DNA of 64,000 nucleotides from the NCBI RefSeq assembly GCF_036226765.1, contig NZ_CP109017.1, forward strand, positions 4,775,001 through 4,839,000. The letters run 5' to 3'. The position numbers and the translations under genes are program-made. This document shows, one piece after another, positions 50,831 through 59,517 of this stretch. The notes beneath the pieces were generated by a model. It did no database searches, was not told the DNA's origin, and saw nothing but the letters and a program-made list of their open reading frames with translations. Position 1 is the first letter of the stretch; each line of letters opens with the position of its first letter. This DNA is from Streptomyces sp. NBC_00670. GTDB taxonomy: Bacteria > Actinomycetota > Actinomycetes > Streptomycetales > Streptomycetaceae.

Positions 50831-50927
50831 TGCACCTAGTCACGGTCGTGGAGGGCGGGCCTTCCGCGCCGCCCGGACGGGTGATCGTCCTTGACGCGGC
50901 GCGGCCCGGGGAGGACCGTTGGGCCTT

Positions 50928-51569
50928 ATGAGGGGCGAACCCAGTTGCCCGAAGTGCGGTGGCCGGGTCAGGGCTCCCGGACTCTTCGCCGACTCCTGGC
51001 AGTGCGACGTGCACGGGACGGTGCACCCGCTCCAGCCCGTGATACCGCCCAGCGTCGAGGCCCTCGGTGTCGTGGTGCACCGGGCCCGGGTCCCGGTGTG
51101 GATGCCGTGGCCGCTGTCGGTCGGCTGGCTGTTCACGGGCGTCGCCTGCGCCGGCGACGACCGCAGCGGCGGCCGCGCGACGGCCGTCGCCTGCTCCGGT
51201 CCCGGACCACTGGGCGGCGTCGGCGAGATGATCCTGGTCGCCGAGGAACTGGGCGTCGGCCTCGGCGCGCGCTACGCGGGCGTCGACGGCCCCGACCCCG
51301 GCCCCTACCTGAACGTGGAGAAACCGCCGCAGGCCAAGGTCCTGGCGGCGGGCCGCCCCGCCCCCCTCTGGCATGTCACCGGCGCCCCCGACGACCGCGC
51401 GGTCTTCGCGGGCGAGGCGCGCGGACTGTGGCTCTGGGCGGTCGTCTGGCCCGAGCAGACGGGCCTGCTCATGTACGACGAACTGGTCCTGACCGACCTG
51501 CGCGACGCGGGCGCGGAGGTCGACCTACTGCCGTGCGGGGCGCTGTCGCCGCGGCTGCTGGAGCCGTAG
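50928..51569 (+). CDS. DUF6758 family protein with N-terminal zinc ribbon
   Basis: 213 residues from ATG 50928 (TTG 50919 is the alternative; ggggagg lies 4 bases before it and 13 before the ATG). The N-terminus PSCPKCGGRVRAPGLFADSWQCDVHG carries a C-x2-C...C-x2-H ribbon, likely zinc-binding. The body is beta-rich (PVWMPWPLSVGWLFTGVACAGD; LWLWAVVWPEQTGLLMYDELVL). Streptomyces-specific, function unknown. It is followed by the PHP gene in the same direction. Confidence 0.8.
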   Translation: MRGEPSCPKCGGRVRAPGLFADSWQCDVHGTVHPLQPVIPPSVEALGVVVHRARVPVWMPWPLSVGWLFTGVACAGDDRSGGRATAVACSGPGPLGGVGEMILVAEELGVGLGARYAGVDGPDPGPYLNVEKPPQAKVLAAGRPAPLWHVTGAPDDRAVFAGEARGLWLWAVVWPEQTGLLMYDELVLTDLRDAGAEVDLLPCGALSPRLLEP

Positions 51570-51752
51570 GGGGGGCGTGGGCGGGGCCGCGCGCCGGGGG
51601 CGGGGGGGGGATGAGTCACGGGATCTCGCGTGGAGAGGGGCTGCCCGTTCCGGGCCACGTGAGGCGGGGTCGGCTCCCCGTGGAGGGCGGGTGGTCGCGC
51701 CCCGTTATCCTTGAGCGTCCCCAGCCGTCCCGCCCGCCCGGAGCAGCACCTC

Positions 51753-52610
51753 GTGCGCATCGACCTGCACACCCACTCCACCGCCTCCGACGGCACGGAC
51801 ACCCCCGCCGCACTCGTCCGCAACGCGGCCGCCGCCGGACTGGACGTCGTCGCGCTCACCGACCACGACACCACCCGCGGCCACGCCGAGGCCCTCGCCG
51901 CCCTGCCGAGCGGCCTCACCCTCGTGACCGGCGCGGAGCTCTCCTGCCGCATCGGCGGCGTCAGCATGCACATGCTGGCCTACCTCTTCGACCCGGAGGA
52001 GCCCGCGCTGCTCGCCGAGCGCGAGCTCGTGCGCGACGACCGCGTTCCCCGCGCCAAGGCCATGATCGCCAGGCTCAACGACCTCGGTGTCCCCGTCACC
52101 TGGGACCAGGTGGCCCGTATCGCAGGCGACGGCTCCGTCGGCCGCCCCCACCTCGCCTCCGCGCTCGTCGAACTCGGCGTCGTCCCGACCGTCGGCGACG
52201 CGTTCACCCAGGACTGGCTGGCCGACGGCGGCCGCGCGCACGTGGAGAAGCACGAGACCGACCCCTTCGAGGCGATCCGCCTCGTCAAGGCGGCCGGCGG
52301 CGTCACCGTCTTCGCGCACCCGGCCGCGAGCAAGCGGGGGCGCACCGTCCCGGAGTCCGCGATCGCGGAGATGGCCGCGGCGGGACTGGACGGCATCGAG
52401 GTCGACCACATGGACCACGACCCCGACACCCGTGCCCGGCTGCGCGGCCTGGCCAAGGAGCTGGGCCTGCTGCCCACGGGGTCCAGCGACTACCACGGCA
52501 CCCGCAAGACCGTCGCCCTCGGCGAGTACGCGACGGATCCCGAGGTCTACGGCGAGATCACCCGCCGCGCCACGGGGGCGTTCCCCGTCCCGGGCGCGGG
52601 CGGATCGTGA
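51753..52610 (+). CDS. PHP domain metal-dependent phosphoesterase
   Basis: 285 residues from GTG 51753 (GGAG eight bases upstream). The PHP signature is complete: RIDLHTHSTASDG (H-x-H), ALTDHDT, TGAELSC, VFAHPA, and GSSDYHG near the end, giving a three-metal site. Belongs to the TrpH/YciV group, which hydrolyses 3',5'-nucleotide bisphosphates or short RNA 5' ends. Conserved in this position after the DUF6758 gene; the biological substrate is not proven. Confidence 0.93.
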   Translation: MRIDLHTHSTASDGTDTPAALVRNAAAAGLDVVALTDHDTTRGHAEALAALPSGLTLVTGAELSCRIGGVSMHMLAYLFDPEEPALLAERELVRDDRVPRAKAMIARLNDLGVPVTWDQVARIAGDGSVGRPHLASALVELGVVPTVGDAFTQDWLADGGRAHVEKHETDPFEAIRLVKAAGGVTVFAHPAASKRGRTVPESAIAEMAAAGLDGIEVDHMDHDPDTRARLRGLAKELGLLPTGSSDYHGTRKTVALGEYATDPEVYGEITRRATGAFPVPGAGGS

Positions 52611-53576
52611 CACGCCGGGATCTGCGCGGGGGGTTCGTGCGTCGGTAGCCGGGCCGATCGGGGCGTGCCCCGACGTGACGGCACCGGCCCGACGGCTCCG
52701 GTCCGGGAGCGCGCTGCGGTAACCGGGACCGGCTCTGTCCGGGCCGGGCCGGCCCTGTTCCGCCCCGGGGCGTCTGCGTTCCGGCCGGTACCGGTCCCGG
52801 CCCTTTCGGTCGGTGGCGGCTCCGATCTGACGGGGGCCGGTTGCGTTCCGACCGGGCTCGGATCCGTTCGGATCGCGGTCGGATCGGGTTCCGACCAGGA
52901 CCGGACCGGTTCCGGCTGAGGAGGGATCGGTTCCGGCAGGGGCATACCGGTTGCGGCAGGGCTCATACGGGTTCCGGCCGGGCCGTGCCCCTGAATCCGG
53001 TCGAGTCCAAGCTCTGATCCCCGGCCCGCCGCGCCCCCGTTCGGGGCCGGTCTGCGCTGGGTCCCGGTGCGGGGCCGGCTCACGCCGCCTCTCGGTTCGT
53101 GGCTGGTCCGCGCAGGACCCCGGTTCGGGTCTGGCTCACGCCGCGACCTGGTTCGGGCCCGGTCCGCACCGCGCCCCGGCTCGGGGTCGGCTCGCGCCGC
53201 GGCCTTGTTCGGGTCCGGCCCGCGACCTGGTCCGCGCTTCGGCTCGCGTCCGGTCACGTGTCGTGGTCGTGGCTCCCGCCGTACGCGACGCTCCCGCAGC
53301 GGGGTCGGTCACCCGAGTCCCGACGTGAGCCTCCGGTTCGGCGCGGACCGGGCTCGGCGCGGGCCGACTGCCGGGCCCTGAACTCGACGCGGGCCGAGTC
53401 CACGGACCAACCGACGGGCCCGCCCTATGGCCACCGCGCGGGCCCGGCCCCGTCGAACCCCACGTCCCCCCCCACAGGCCCCGGCGGCCGGCCGCCACCA
53501 CTCCGCACTCACCCACCCACCCATCCATCCACCCATCCACCCAGTTCCTCACTCACTCACCGCAAGGCCTCTCCCC
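52611..53576. repeat. 966-bp degenerate low-complexity region without a gene
   Basis: Between the PHP and MarC genes. It is built of many imperfect repeats around the pentamers ggttc/gaccg/ccggt (for example ggttccggccgg, ggttccggcagg, accggttgcggc), shifting phase. At its right end is a pyrimidine microsatellite of cccatccatcc/cactcac units (53508-53560) directly before the MarC start. All six frames read as Arg/Gly/Ser/Pro-rich low complexity; none has a credible ribosome site. Probably a slippage-expanded spacer. Confidence 0.7.
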
Positions 53577-54182
53577 ATGTTCGACCTCGCCGTCTTCGGC
53601 TCCCTCTTCCTGACCCTCTTCGTCATCATGGATCCCCCGGGCATCACCCCGATCTTCCTCGCCCTCACCGCGGGCCGTCCCGGCAAGGTGCAGCGCCGGA
53701 TGGCGTTGCAGGCCGTGTGCGTGGCCGGCGGCGTCATCGCCGTGTTCGGTGTACTGGGCCACCAGATCCTCGACTACCTGCACGTCTCCGTCCCGGCCCT
53801 GATGATCGCCGGCGGTCTGCTGCTGCTCCTCATCGCGCTGGACCTGCTCACCGGCAAGACCGACGAGCCGAAGCAGACGAAGGACGTGAACGTCGCCCTC
53901 GTCCCGCTCGGAATGCCGCTGCTGGCGGGGCCCGGCGCGATCGTGTCGGTGATCCTCGCCGTGCAGCGCGCCGACGGCGTGAGCGCGCAGGTGTCGGTGT
54001 GGGCGGCGATCCTCGCGATCCACGTCGTGCTGTGGCTGGTGATGCGCTACTCGCTGCTGATCATCAGGGTGATCAAGGACGGCGGCGTCGTCCTGGTGAC
54101 CCGCCTGGCCGGGATGATGCTCTCCGCGATCGCCGTCCAGCAGATCATCAACGGCGTCACGCAGGTGATCAAGGGAGCCTGA
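53577..54182 (+). CDS. MarC family integral membrane protein
   Basis: 201 residues with six predicted membrane helices. MarC signature parts: GSLFLTLFVIMDPPGITPIFLALT at the N-terminus and VPLGMPLLAGPGAIVSVIL in the middle (the two pseudo-repeats with PxG/P motifs). Once thought to affect multidrug resistance, since refuted; function unknown. ATG 53577 lacks a clear ribosome site because a C-rich microsatellite occupies the leader. Confidence 0.93.
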   Translation: MFDLAVFGSLFLTLFVIMDPPGITPIFLALTAGRPGKVQRRMALQAVCVAGGVIAVFGVLGHQILDYLHVSVPALMIAGGLLLLLIALDLLTGKTDEPKQTKDVNVALVPLGMPLLAGPGAIVSVILAVQRADGVSAQVSVWAAILAIHVVLWLVMRYSLLIIRVIKDGGVVLVTRLAGMMLSAIAVQQIINGVTQVIKGA

Positions 54183-54210
54183 CACCGACTCCACTCGGCG
54201 CACGACAAAG

Positions 54211-54239
54211 CCCCTGTACGGCACCGTGCCGTACAGGGG
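54211..54239. terminator. Perfect bidirectional terminator
   Basis: 14-bp perfect arms CCCCTGTACGGCAC (54211-54224) and complement (54226-54239) around a single base, between the convergent MarC and 50-aa peptide genes; A-tract (acaaag) on the left side. Confidence 0.88.
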
Positions 54240-54267
54240 CATGCGTTGCGTTGCGTCGGGTACGTCG

Positions 54268-54420
54268 TTACGAGGCGGGCGTGTCGGCCGGGCGGATCCA
54301 CAGGCGCTGCCCAATCGCGGCGGCCTGTTGCACGATCTGATTGACGGAGGCGGCGTCCACGACGGTGGTGTCCACGGGCGTGCCGTCGACGTCGTCGAGG
54401 TGCATGATTTCGAAGCGCAA
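54268..54420 (-). CDS. Conserved 50-aa protein with TTG start
   Basis: MRFEIMHLDDVDGTPVDTTV, then VDAASVNQIVQQAAAIGQRLWIRPADTPAS. The start is TTG 54420 with GGGAG eight bases upstream. The sequence is amphipathic, without signal peptide, and ends at ADTPAS. It is conserved as a tiny gene in Streptomyces, with no known function. The bracket of a clear ribosome site and a perfect terminator (54211-54239) supports it as real. Confidence 0.8.
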   Translation of the reverse strand: MRFEIMHLDDVDGTPVDTTVVDAASVNQIVQQAAAIGQRLWIRPADTPAS

Positions 54421-54679
54421 GGGCTTCTCCCTTCGTCTGGTCATCCTCCAGGGGAGAACTACTGGTGAGTGTGAGGGGCGGGGCGACGGCGCGTCCCGTC
54501 CACGTACGTATGCAACGGCATGCTTCCAACAAACATTCCCTACGCTAAAGAAAATTTTCGACCGTCTAATTACCGGCGAGTACGGCGGCGGTTGAACTGC
54601 CCTCATGGGCGTATCGTCCGATCATTTCCTCGCACAACTCATCGGGACCGGTTGTGTTCGCTGCGTGACGACCGGGACA

Positions 54680-55588
54680 ATGGACGCGATGAACGACGAC
54701 GACCTCACGGCGCTCGGCGCCCGCATCGACCGTACGAACGAGCTGCTGCAGCGCATGCTCGCCGAGGTGGCGAAGACGCCCTCGACCCACGCGATCTTCG
54801 TCGACGCCGGCTACCTCTACGCGGCGGCGGGGCGACTGGTCGCCGGCACCGAGGACCGGCGGTCGTTCGACGTCGACGCCGAGGGACTGATCGAGGCGCT
54901 CATCGACAAGGCCCGCACGATCTTCGCCGACAGCCGGCTGCTGCGGGTCTACTGGTACGACGGCGCCCGGCGCCGCATCCACACCGCCGAGCAGCAGTCC
55001 ATCGCCGAACTGCCCGACGTGAAGGTCAGGCTGGGCAACCTCAACGCCAACAACCAGCAGAAGGGCGTCGACTCCCTCATCCGATCCGACCTGGAGTCCC
55101 TCGCCCGGCACCGCGCCATCAGCGACGCCGCGCTGCTCGGCGGCGACGAGGACCTGGTCTCGGCGGTCGAGGCCGCGCAGGGCTACGGCGCCCGGGTCCA
55201 TCTGTGGGGCATCGAGGCACCGGAGGGCCGCAACCAGGCCGAGCCCCTGCTCTGGGAGGTCGACAGCCAGCGCACGCTCGACCTGGACTTCTTCAAGCCG
55301 TACGTGTCCCGGCGGACCGCGGCGACGTACGAGGCGTCGCCCGCGGTCCGGCCCACGCGGGAGGACGTGCGGTTCGTGGGGGCGCAGATCGCGGCGAAGT
55401 GGCTGGCGGCGCGGGGCCGCGACTCGCTGCGGGAGCTGCTGCCCGGCCACCCCTATCTGCCGGGCTCGGTCGACCAGGACCTGCTGGTGGAGGCGGAGGG
55501 GCTGCTCCAGTACTCACTGCGCGGCCAGGCGGACCTGCGCCGGGCGCTGCGGGACGGCTTCTGGGAGCACTTGCAGGCGCAGTACTGA
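54680..55588 (+). CDS. NYN domain protein (PIN-like RNase, DUF88)
   Basis: 302 residues. After an N-terminal coiled coil (LGARIDRTNELLQRMLAEVAK) comes the NYN core: AIFVDAGYLYAAAG (first Asp), KGVDSLIRSDLESLA (second Asp) and DAALLGGDEDLVSAVEAAQGYGARVHLWG (third acidic pair). These build a single-metal RNase site as in LabA/Marf1-type proteins. The C-terminal ~100 residues are helical, perhaps an RNA- or protein-binding part. ATG 54680 (or 54689). The preceding 250 bases are notably A/T-rich. Confidence 0.88.
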   Translation: MDAMNDDDLTALGARIDRTNELLQRMLAEVAKTPSTHAIFVDAGYLYAAAGRLVAGTEDRRSFDVDAEGLIEALIDKARTIFADSRLLRVYWYDGARRRIHTAEQQSIAELPDVKVRLGNLNANNQQKGVDSLIRSDLESLARHRAISDAALLGGDEDLVSAVEAAQGYGARVHLWGIEAPEGRNQAEPLLWEVDSQRTLDLDFFKPYVSRRTAATYEASPAVRPTREDVRFVGAQIAAKWLAARGRDSLRELLPGHPYLPGSVDQDLLVEAEGLLQYSLRGQADLRRALRDGFWEHLQAQY

Positions 55589-55636
55589 GCCCGCAGCACT
55601 GAGCCGGACGCCCCTCCTCCCCCCTCTCCCGCTTCT

Positions 55637-56524
55637 TCAGTTGATCGTGCTGTCCCAGAAGTCGACGAGTGCGCGGGCGGTCTCCCGGGGGCGGTCGGTG
55701 TTGGGGGAGTGGTCGGCGCCGGCGACGATCGTGCGGCGGGCGTCGAGCCGGACGGCCATCTCGTCCAGCAGGGGAACGGGCCAGGCGTCGTCGTGGTCGC
55801 CGGAGACGACGTGCTTGGGCAGCGGGACGGCGGCGAGTTCGGCGACGCGGTCGGGTTCGGTGCACAGTTGCCGGCCGGTGGCGAGGAGCTGGGCGGGGCT
55901 GCCGGCGAGCCAGCGGCGACGGAGGTCGTCGCGGTCGCCGAGACCGGAGTCGAGCGCGCCGGTGTCCGGGTGCTCGGCGTGCTCGCGGTCCTCGGGGGTC
56001 TCCATCAGCTGGATGGCGTTCCACACCTGGGCCATGTCCATCACCGAGAGCGCGTCGCGCAGCAGCTTGACGCGCTGCTGCTGGGACGCGGAGATCTGCG
56101 CGGGGCCGGAGGACATGAGGGTGAGCGAGCGGAACGGGGCGGGGTCGAGCAGGACGGCGGCGCGGGCGATCTGGCCGCCGAGGGAGTGGCCGAGGAGGTG
56201 GACGGGGCCGGCGGCGCCCAGGGCGGTGGCCTGGGCGAGGACGTCGCGGGCCAACTCGCTCTGTGCGTACGGGGCTTCGTCCTCCTGGGGACCGGGGGTG
56301 CCGTACTGGCCGCGGCCGTCCACGGCGACGGCGCGGTAGCCGGCGGCGGTGAGGTGGGGGAGGAGGTCGATGAAGTCCTCCTTGCTGCCGGTGAAGCCGG
56401 GGAGGAGGAGGGCGGTGCCGTGGGTGGGGGTGCCGGCGTCGAGGACGGCGAAGGAGCCGCGGGGAGTGGGGAGGGAGTGGGAGCGGGTGCCAGGGGGCGG
56501 GGCGAAGCTCGACGGACGGCTCAT
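55637..56524 (-). CDS. Alpha/beta hydrolase
   Basis: 295 residues. LLPGFTGSKEDF gives the oxyanion-hole region, GHSLGGQ the nucleophile elbow, SGDHDDAWP the aspartate and AGADHSPN the histidine. It contains a helical cap around residues 125-200. Substrate unknown. ATG 56524 lacks an obvious ribosome site; the preceding bases include half a dispersed hairpin (56575-56600). Convergent with the NYN gene. Confidence 0.9.
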   Translation of the reverse strand: MSRPSSFAPPPGTRSHSLPTPRGSFAVLDAGTPTHGTALLLPGFTGSKEDFIDLLPHLTAAGYRAVAVDGRGQYGTPGPQEDEAPYAQSELARDVLAQATALGAAGPVHLLGHSLGGQIARAAVLLDPAPFRSLTLMSSGPAQISASQQQRVKLLRDALSVMDMAQVWNAIQLMETPEDREHAEHPDTGALDSGLGDRDDLRRRWLAGSPAQLLATGRQLCTEPDRVAELAAVPLPKHVVSGDHDDAWPVPLLDEMAVRLDARRTIVAGADHSPNTDRPRETARALVDFWDSTIN

Positions 56525-56568
56525 ACGCCCGAGGCTATCGCCCCTGGCCCCCGGCCCATCCCGGCCAT

Positions 56569-56600
56569 CCCAGGGGCGCGGGAACTGCGCGAGCAACCAT
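56569..56600. repeat. Half-copy of the dispersed intergenic hairpin
   Basis: Contains ggggcgcgggaactgcgcga, the right arm of the hairpins at 8484-8556 and 16604-16801, followed by a (cccgca)n microsatellite up to about 56628. The partner arm is missing, so it cannot fold alone; it may be a decayed copy. Confidence 0.6.
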
Positions 56601-56666
56601 GACCGCACCCGCACCCGCACCCGCCACGCACCGCCATCCCCCAAGCCGTCCGCGTCCGTGACACGA

Positions 56667-56710
56667 AGTCGGCCCGGTTCACGATCACGTGATCGTGAAC
56701 CGGGCCGACT
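56667..56710 (-). terminator. 44-bp perfect loopless palindrome after the helicase gene
   Basis: 22-bp arms with no spacer, centred on GATCACGTGATC at 56689. It lies 25 bases past the minus-strand helicase stop (56735). A very strong terminator hairpin; alternatively a binding site, since the centre CACGTG is an E-box-like core. Confidence 0.85.
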
Positions 56711-56734
56711 CCCAGGCCTGGGTCCCGCGAGGGC

Positions 56735-59104
56735 TCAGCCCTCCGCCGGTTCCGTGGACGCCGCCGCCTTCTTCCGGGTGCGGCGCGGCTTCGCCGGCTC
56801 CTCGGCCGCCTGGGCCGGGATGTCCGGCTCGGCAGCCGCGGCCTTGCGCGTACGCCGACGCGGCTTGGCCTCCGCGGCCTCGGCCGCGACCTCGGGCTCG
56901 GCCGCGTCCGAAGCCGCGACGGCCTTCTTCCGCGCCCGGCGAGGCTTGGCCTCGCTGTCCTCCACAGCCGCTGTCGCCTTGCGCGGCCGACGCGCCTTCG
57001 GCGCCTCGGCCGACTCCGTCGACTCGGCGGTCTCGACGGCCGCCTCCGCGGCCTTACGGGTCCGCCGGCGCGGCTTCTCCGCCGCCTCCGACTCCTCCGC
57101 CGCCTGCGCCGGAATCACCGCGGCCCCGGCGGTCTCGACCGCCGCCTCCGCCGTCTTCCGCGTCGTCCGCCGGCGCGGCTTGGCCTCGACGGCCTCCGCC
57201 GTGTCGAGCGCCGTCTCCGCGGCCTCCGCCGACGCCGCGGTCTTCCGTGTACGGCGACGAGGCGCCGTCGGAGCCTCGGTGCCCGCCTCCGGAGCGCCCT
57301 GCGCGACCTCCACGGCCTCCGCCGTCTTCCGCGTCGTCCGCCGGCGCGGCTTCGCCTCGACGGCCTCGGCCGCGTCGACCGCCGCCTCGGCCGGCTCGGC
57401 CGCCTTCCGCGTCCGCCGGCGACGCGGCGCCGTCACGGCCTCCGCCTCAGCCGACGGAGCCGTCACCTCGGGCGCCTCGGCAACGACAGGCCCGTCGGTG
57501 ACCTCGGTCACCACCTCCGGCACCACCGCTTCCGCCGACGCCCCGGACCGCGTCCGCCGACGCCGCCGCGGCGCACGCCCGGCGGCGGGCTCCGCTCGCT
57601 CCGTGACCTCCGCACCGCTCGCACTGCCCGCACTGTCCGTCGGCGCAACCGTCGGCTGCGCCGCCTCCGCGTCGAGCGGCGCCCCACCGCGCGTACGCCG
57701 GCGCCGACGCGGCGTCCGCGCCGGGCGCTCGCGCTCCCGCTCGCGGTCACGCTCCCGCTCGCGCTCCACCGTGTCGCGCCCCCCGCGCGCACCCCGGCCG
57801 CCGCGCGCCCCGCGGCCGCCGGTCTCGCCCAGGTCCTCGATCTCCTCCGCCGCCAGCCCGGCGCGCGTGCGCTCCGAGCGCGGCAGGACACCCTTGGTGC
57901 CCTCGGGGATGGAGAGGTCGGAGAACAGGTGCGGGGACGTCGAGTACGTCTCCACCGGGTCGTGGTAGTCCAGACCCAGCGCCTTGTTGATCAGCTGCCA
58001 GCGCGGGATGTCGTCCCAGTCGACGAACGTGATCGCCGTACCCGACGCGCCCGCGCGGCCCGTACGGCCGGTGCGGTGCAGATACGTCTTCTCGTCCTCG
58101 GGGGACTGGTAGTTGATGACGTGCGTGACGCCCTCGACGTCGATGCCGCGCGCGGCCACGTCCGTGCAGACCAGCACGTCGACCTTGCCGTTGCGGAACG
58201 CGCGCAGCGCCTGCTCACGCGCGCCCTGGCCGAGGTCGCCGTGGACCGCGCCGGAGGCGAACCCGCGGCGCTGCAACTGCTCGGCGATGTCGGCGGCCGT
58301 CCGCTTGGTGCGGCAGAAGATCATCGCGAGCTTGCGGCCCTCGGACTGCAGTATCCGTGCGACCATCTCCGGCTTGTCCATGGAGTGCGCGCGGTAGACG
58401 AACTGCTTGATGTTGGCCAGCGTCACGCCCTCGTCGTCCGGCGCGGCGGCGCGGATGTGCGTGGGCTGCGACATGTACCGGCGGGCCAGGCCGATGACCG
58501 CGCCCGGCATGGTCGCGGAGAACAGCATGGTCTGCCGGCGCTGCGGCAGCATGGCGATGATCTTCTCGACGTCGGGCAGGAAGCCGAGGTCGAGCATCTC
58601 GTCGGCCTCGTCGAGGACGAGACACTTGACGTGCTTGAGGTTCAGCTTCTTCTGGCCGGCCAGGTCGAGCAGCCGCCCGGGCGTGCCGACGACCACGTCG
58701 ACGCCCTTCTTCAGGGCCTCGACCTGCGGCTCGTAGGCGCGCCCGCCGTAGATCGCGGTGACGCGCACATTGCGCACCTTGCCGGCGGTCAACAGGTCGT
58801 TGGTGACCTGGACGCACAGCTCGCGGGTGGGCACCACGACGAGTGCCTGCGGGGTGTCGGTGACGTCCTCGGGGCGGGCGCGGCCCGCCTCGACGTCGGC
58901 GGGGACGCTGACGCGCTCCAGGAGCGGGAGCCCGAAGCCGAGCGTCTTGCCGGTGCCGGTCTTGGCCTGGCCGATGACGTCGGTGCCGGAGAGGGCGACG
59001 GGGAGCGTCATCTCCTGGATGGGGAAGGGGGTGATGATGCCGACGGCCTCAAGGGCCTCGGCCGTCTCGGGGAGGATTCCGAGCTCTCGGAAAGTCGTAG
59101 TCAG
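56735..59104 (-). CDS. DEAD/DEAH box RNA helicase with repetitive basic tail (RhlE-like)
   Basis: About 789 residues. Residues ~1-420 are the helicase: Q motif TFRELGILPETAEALEAVGIITPFPIQ, Walker A AKTGTGKT, VLDEADEML, SAT, and the C-core ARGIDVEGVTHVINYQSP and HRTGRTGRAG. The remaining ~370 residues are Ala/Glu-rich with about a dozen KPRRRTRKTA-like units, probably disordered and RNA-binding. The conserved start TTTFRELG follows a CTG at 59104, with agagg upstream; the nearest canonical in-frame start is GTG 59209 (824 aa). Unwinds structured RNA, for instance in ribosome assembly or cold response. Confidence 0.92.
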   Translation of the reverse strand: MTTTFRELGILPETAEALEAVGIITPFPIQEMTLPVALSGTDVIGQAKTGTGKTLGFGLPLLERVSVPADVEAGRARPEDVTDTPQALVVVPTRELCVQVTNDLLTAGKVRNVRVTAIYGGRAYEPQVEALKKGVDVVVGTPGRLLDLAGQKKLNLKHVKCLVLDEADEMLDLGFLPDVEKIIAMLPQRRQTMLFSATMPGAVIGLARRYMSQPTHIRAAAPDDEGVTLANIKQFVYRAHSMDKPEMVARILQSEGRKLAMIFCRTKRTAADIAEQLQRRGFASGAVHGDLGQGAREQALRAFRNGKVDVLVCTDVAARGIDVEGVTHVINYQSPEDEKTYLHRTGRTGRAGASGTAITFVDWDDIPRWQLINKALGLDYHDPVETYSTSPHLFSDLSIPEGTKGVLPRSERTRAGLAAEEIEDLGETGGRGARGGRGARGGRDTVERERERDRERERERPARTPRRRRRTRGGAPLDAEAAQPTVAPTDSAGSASGAEVTERAEPAAGRAPRRRRRTRSGASAEAVVPEVVTEVTDGPVVAEAPEVTAPSAEAEAVTAPRRRRTRKAAEPAEAAVDAAEAVEAKPRRRTTRKTAEAVEVAQGAPEAGTEAPTAPRRRTRKTAASAEAAETALDTAEAVEAKPRRRTTRKTAEAAVETAGAAVIPAQAAEESEAAEKPRRRTRKAAEAAVETAESTESAEAPKARRPRKATAAVEDSEAKPRRARKKAVAASDAAEPEVAAEAAEAKPRRRTRKAAAAEPDIPAQAAEEPAKPRRTRKKAAASTEPAEG

Positions 59105-59517
59105 GGTGCTGCCTCTTCTGTGTGCGCGGCGCGAGGCGAGCGTGGGGGTCGTGACGTCCGACCGTGCCGGGGACGACGGCCGGCCTTCGAAGGCCGGGCC
59201 GGGTGGCACGGGACGGGACCACAGCCGACGCTCTCGGGCCTGTCCGGCAGGCCCAGCGCTCGTACCGCTGAGGGACCCTCCCGAATGGCGTACGCACAGT
59301 GCCGTACGGCCGAGGAGGGCTGTCGGGTCGGAGCCGATCGGGCCACCGACCGGGCATCCTCATTCGTGCGGCCCGTCGCATACTTGGCGGGCCAATACCA
59401 CCATACCCCGGATTCCCGCACATGCCAGGGCCGGTTTCGTGACGTAGTCGTCGTCACACCGGCCGACCGGGCTGACCAGGGCTTCCCCCGGGCGGTGAGC
59501 GGACTATTGTGCGCTCC
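59105..59517. other. Divergent promoter region of the helicase and ferritin-like genes
   Basis: 413 bp. Contains the short palindrome TTGGC-GG-GCCAA (59384-59395). TATTGT at 59505-59510 lies seven bases before the ferritin-like ATG, the spacing of a leaderless -10 element. The helicase probably has a long leader here. If translation starts at GTG 59209, about a quarter of this region is coding. Confidence 0.5.
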
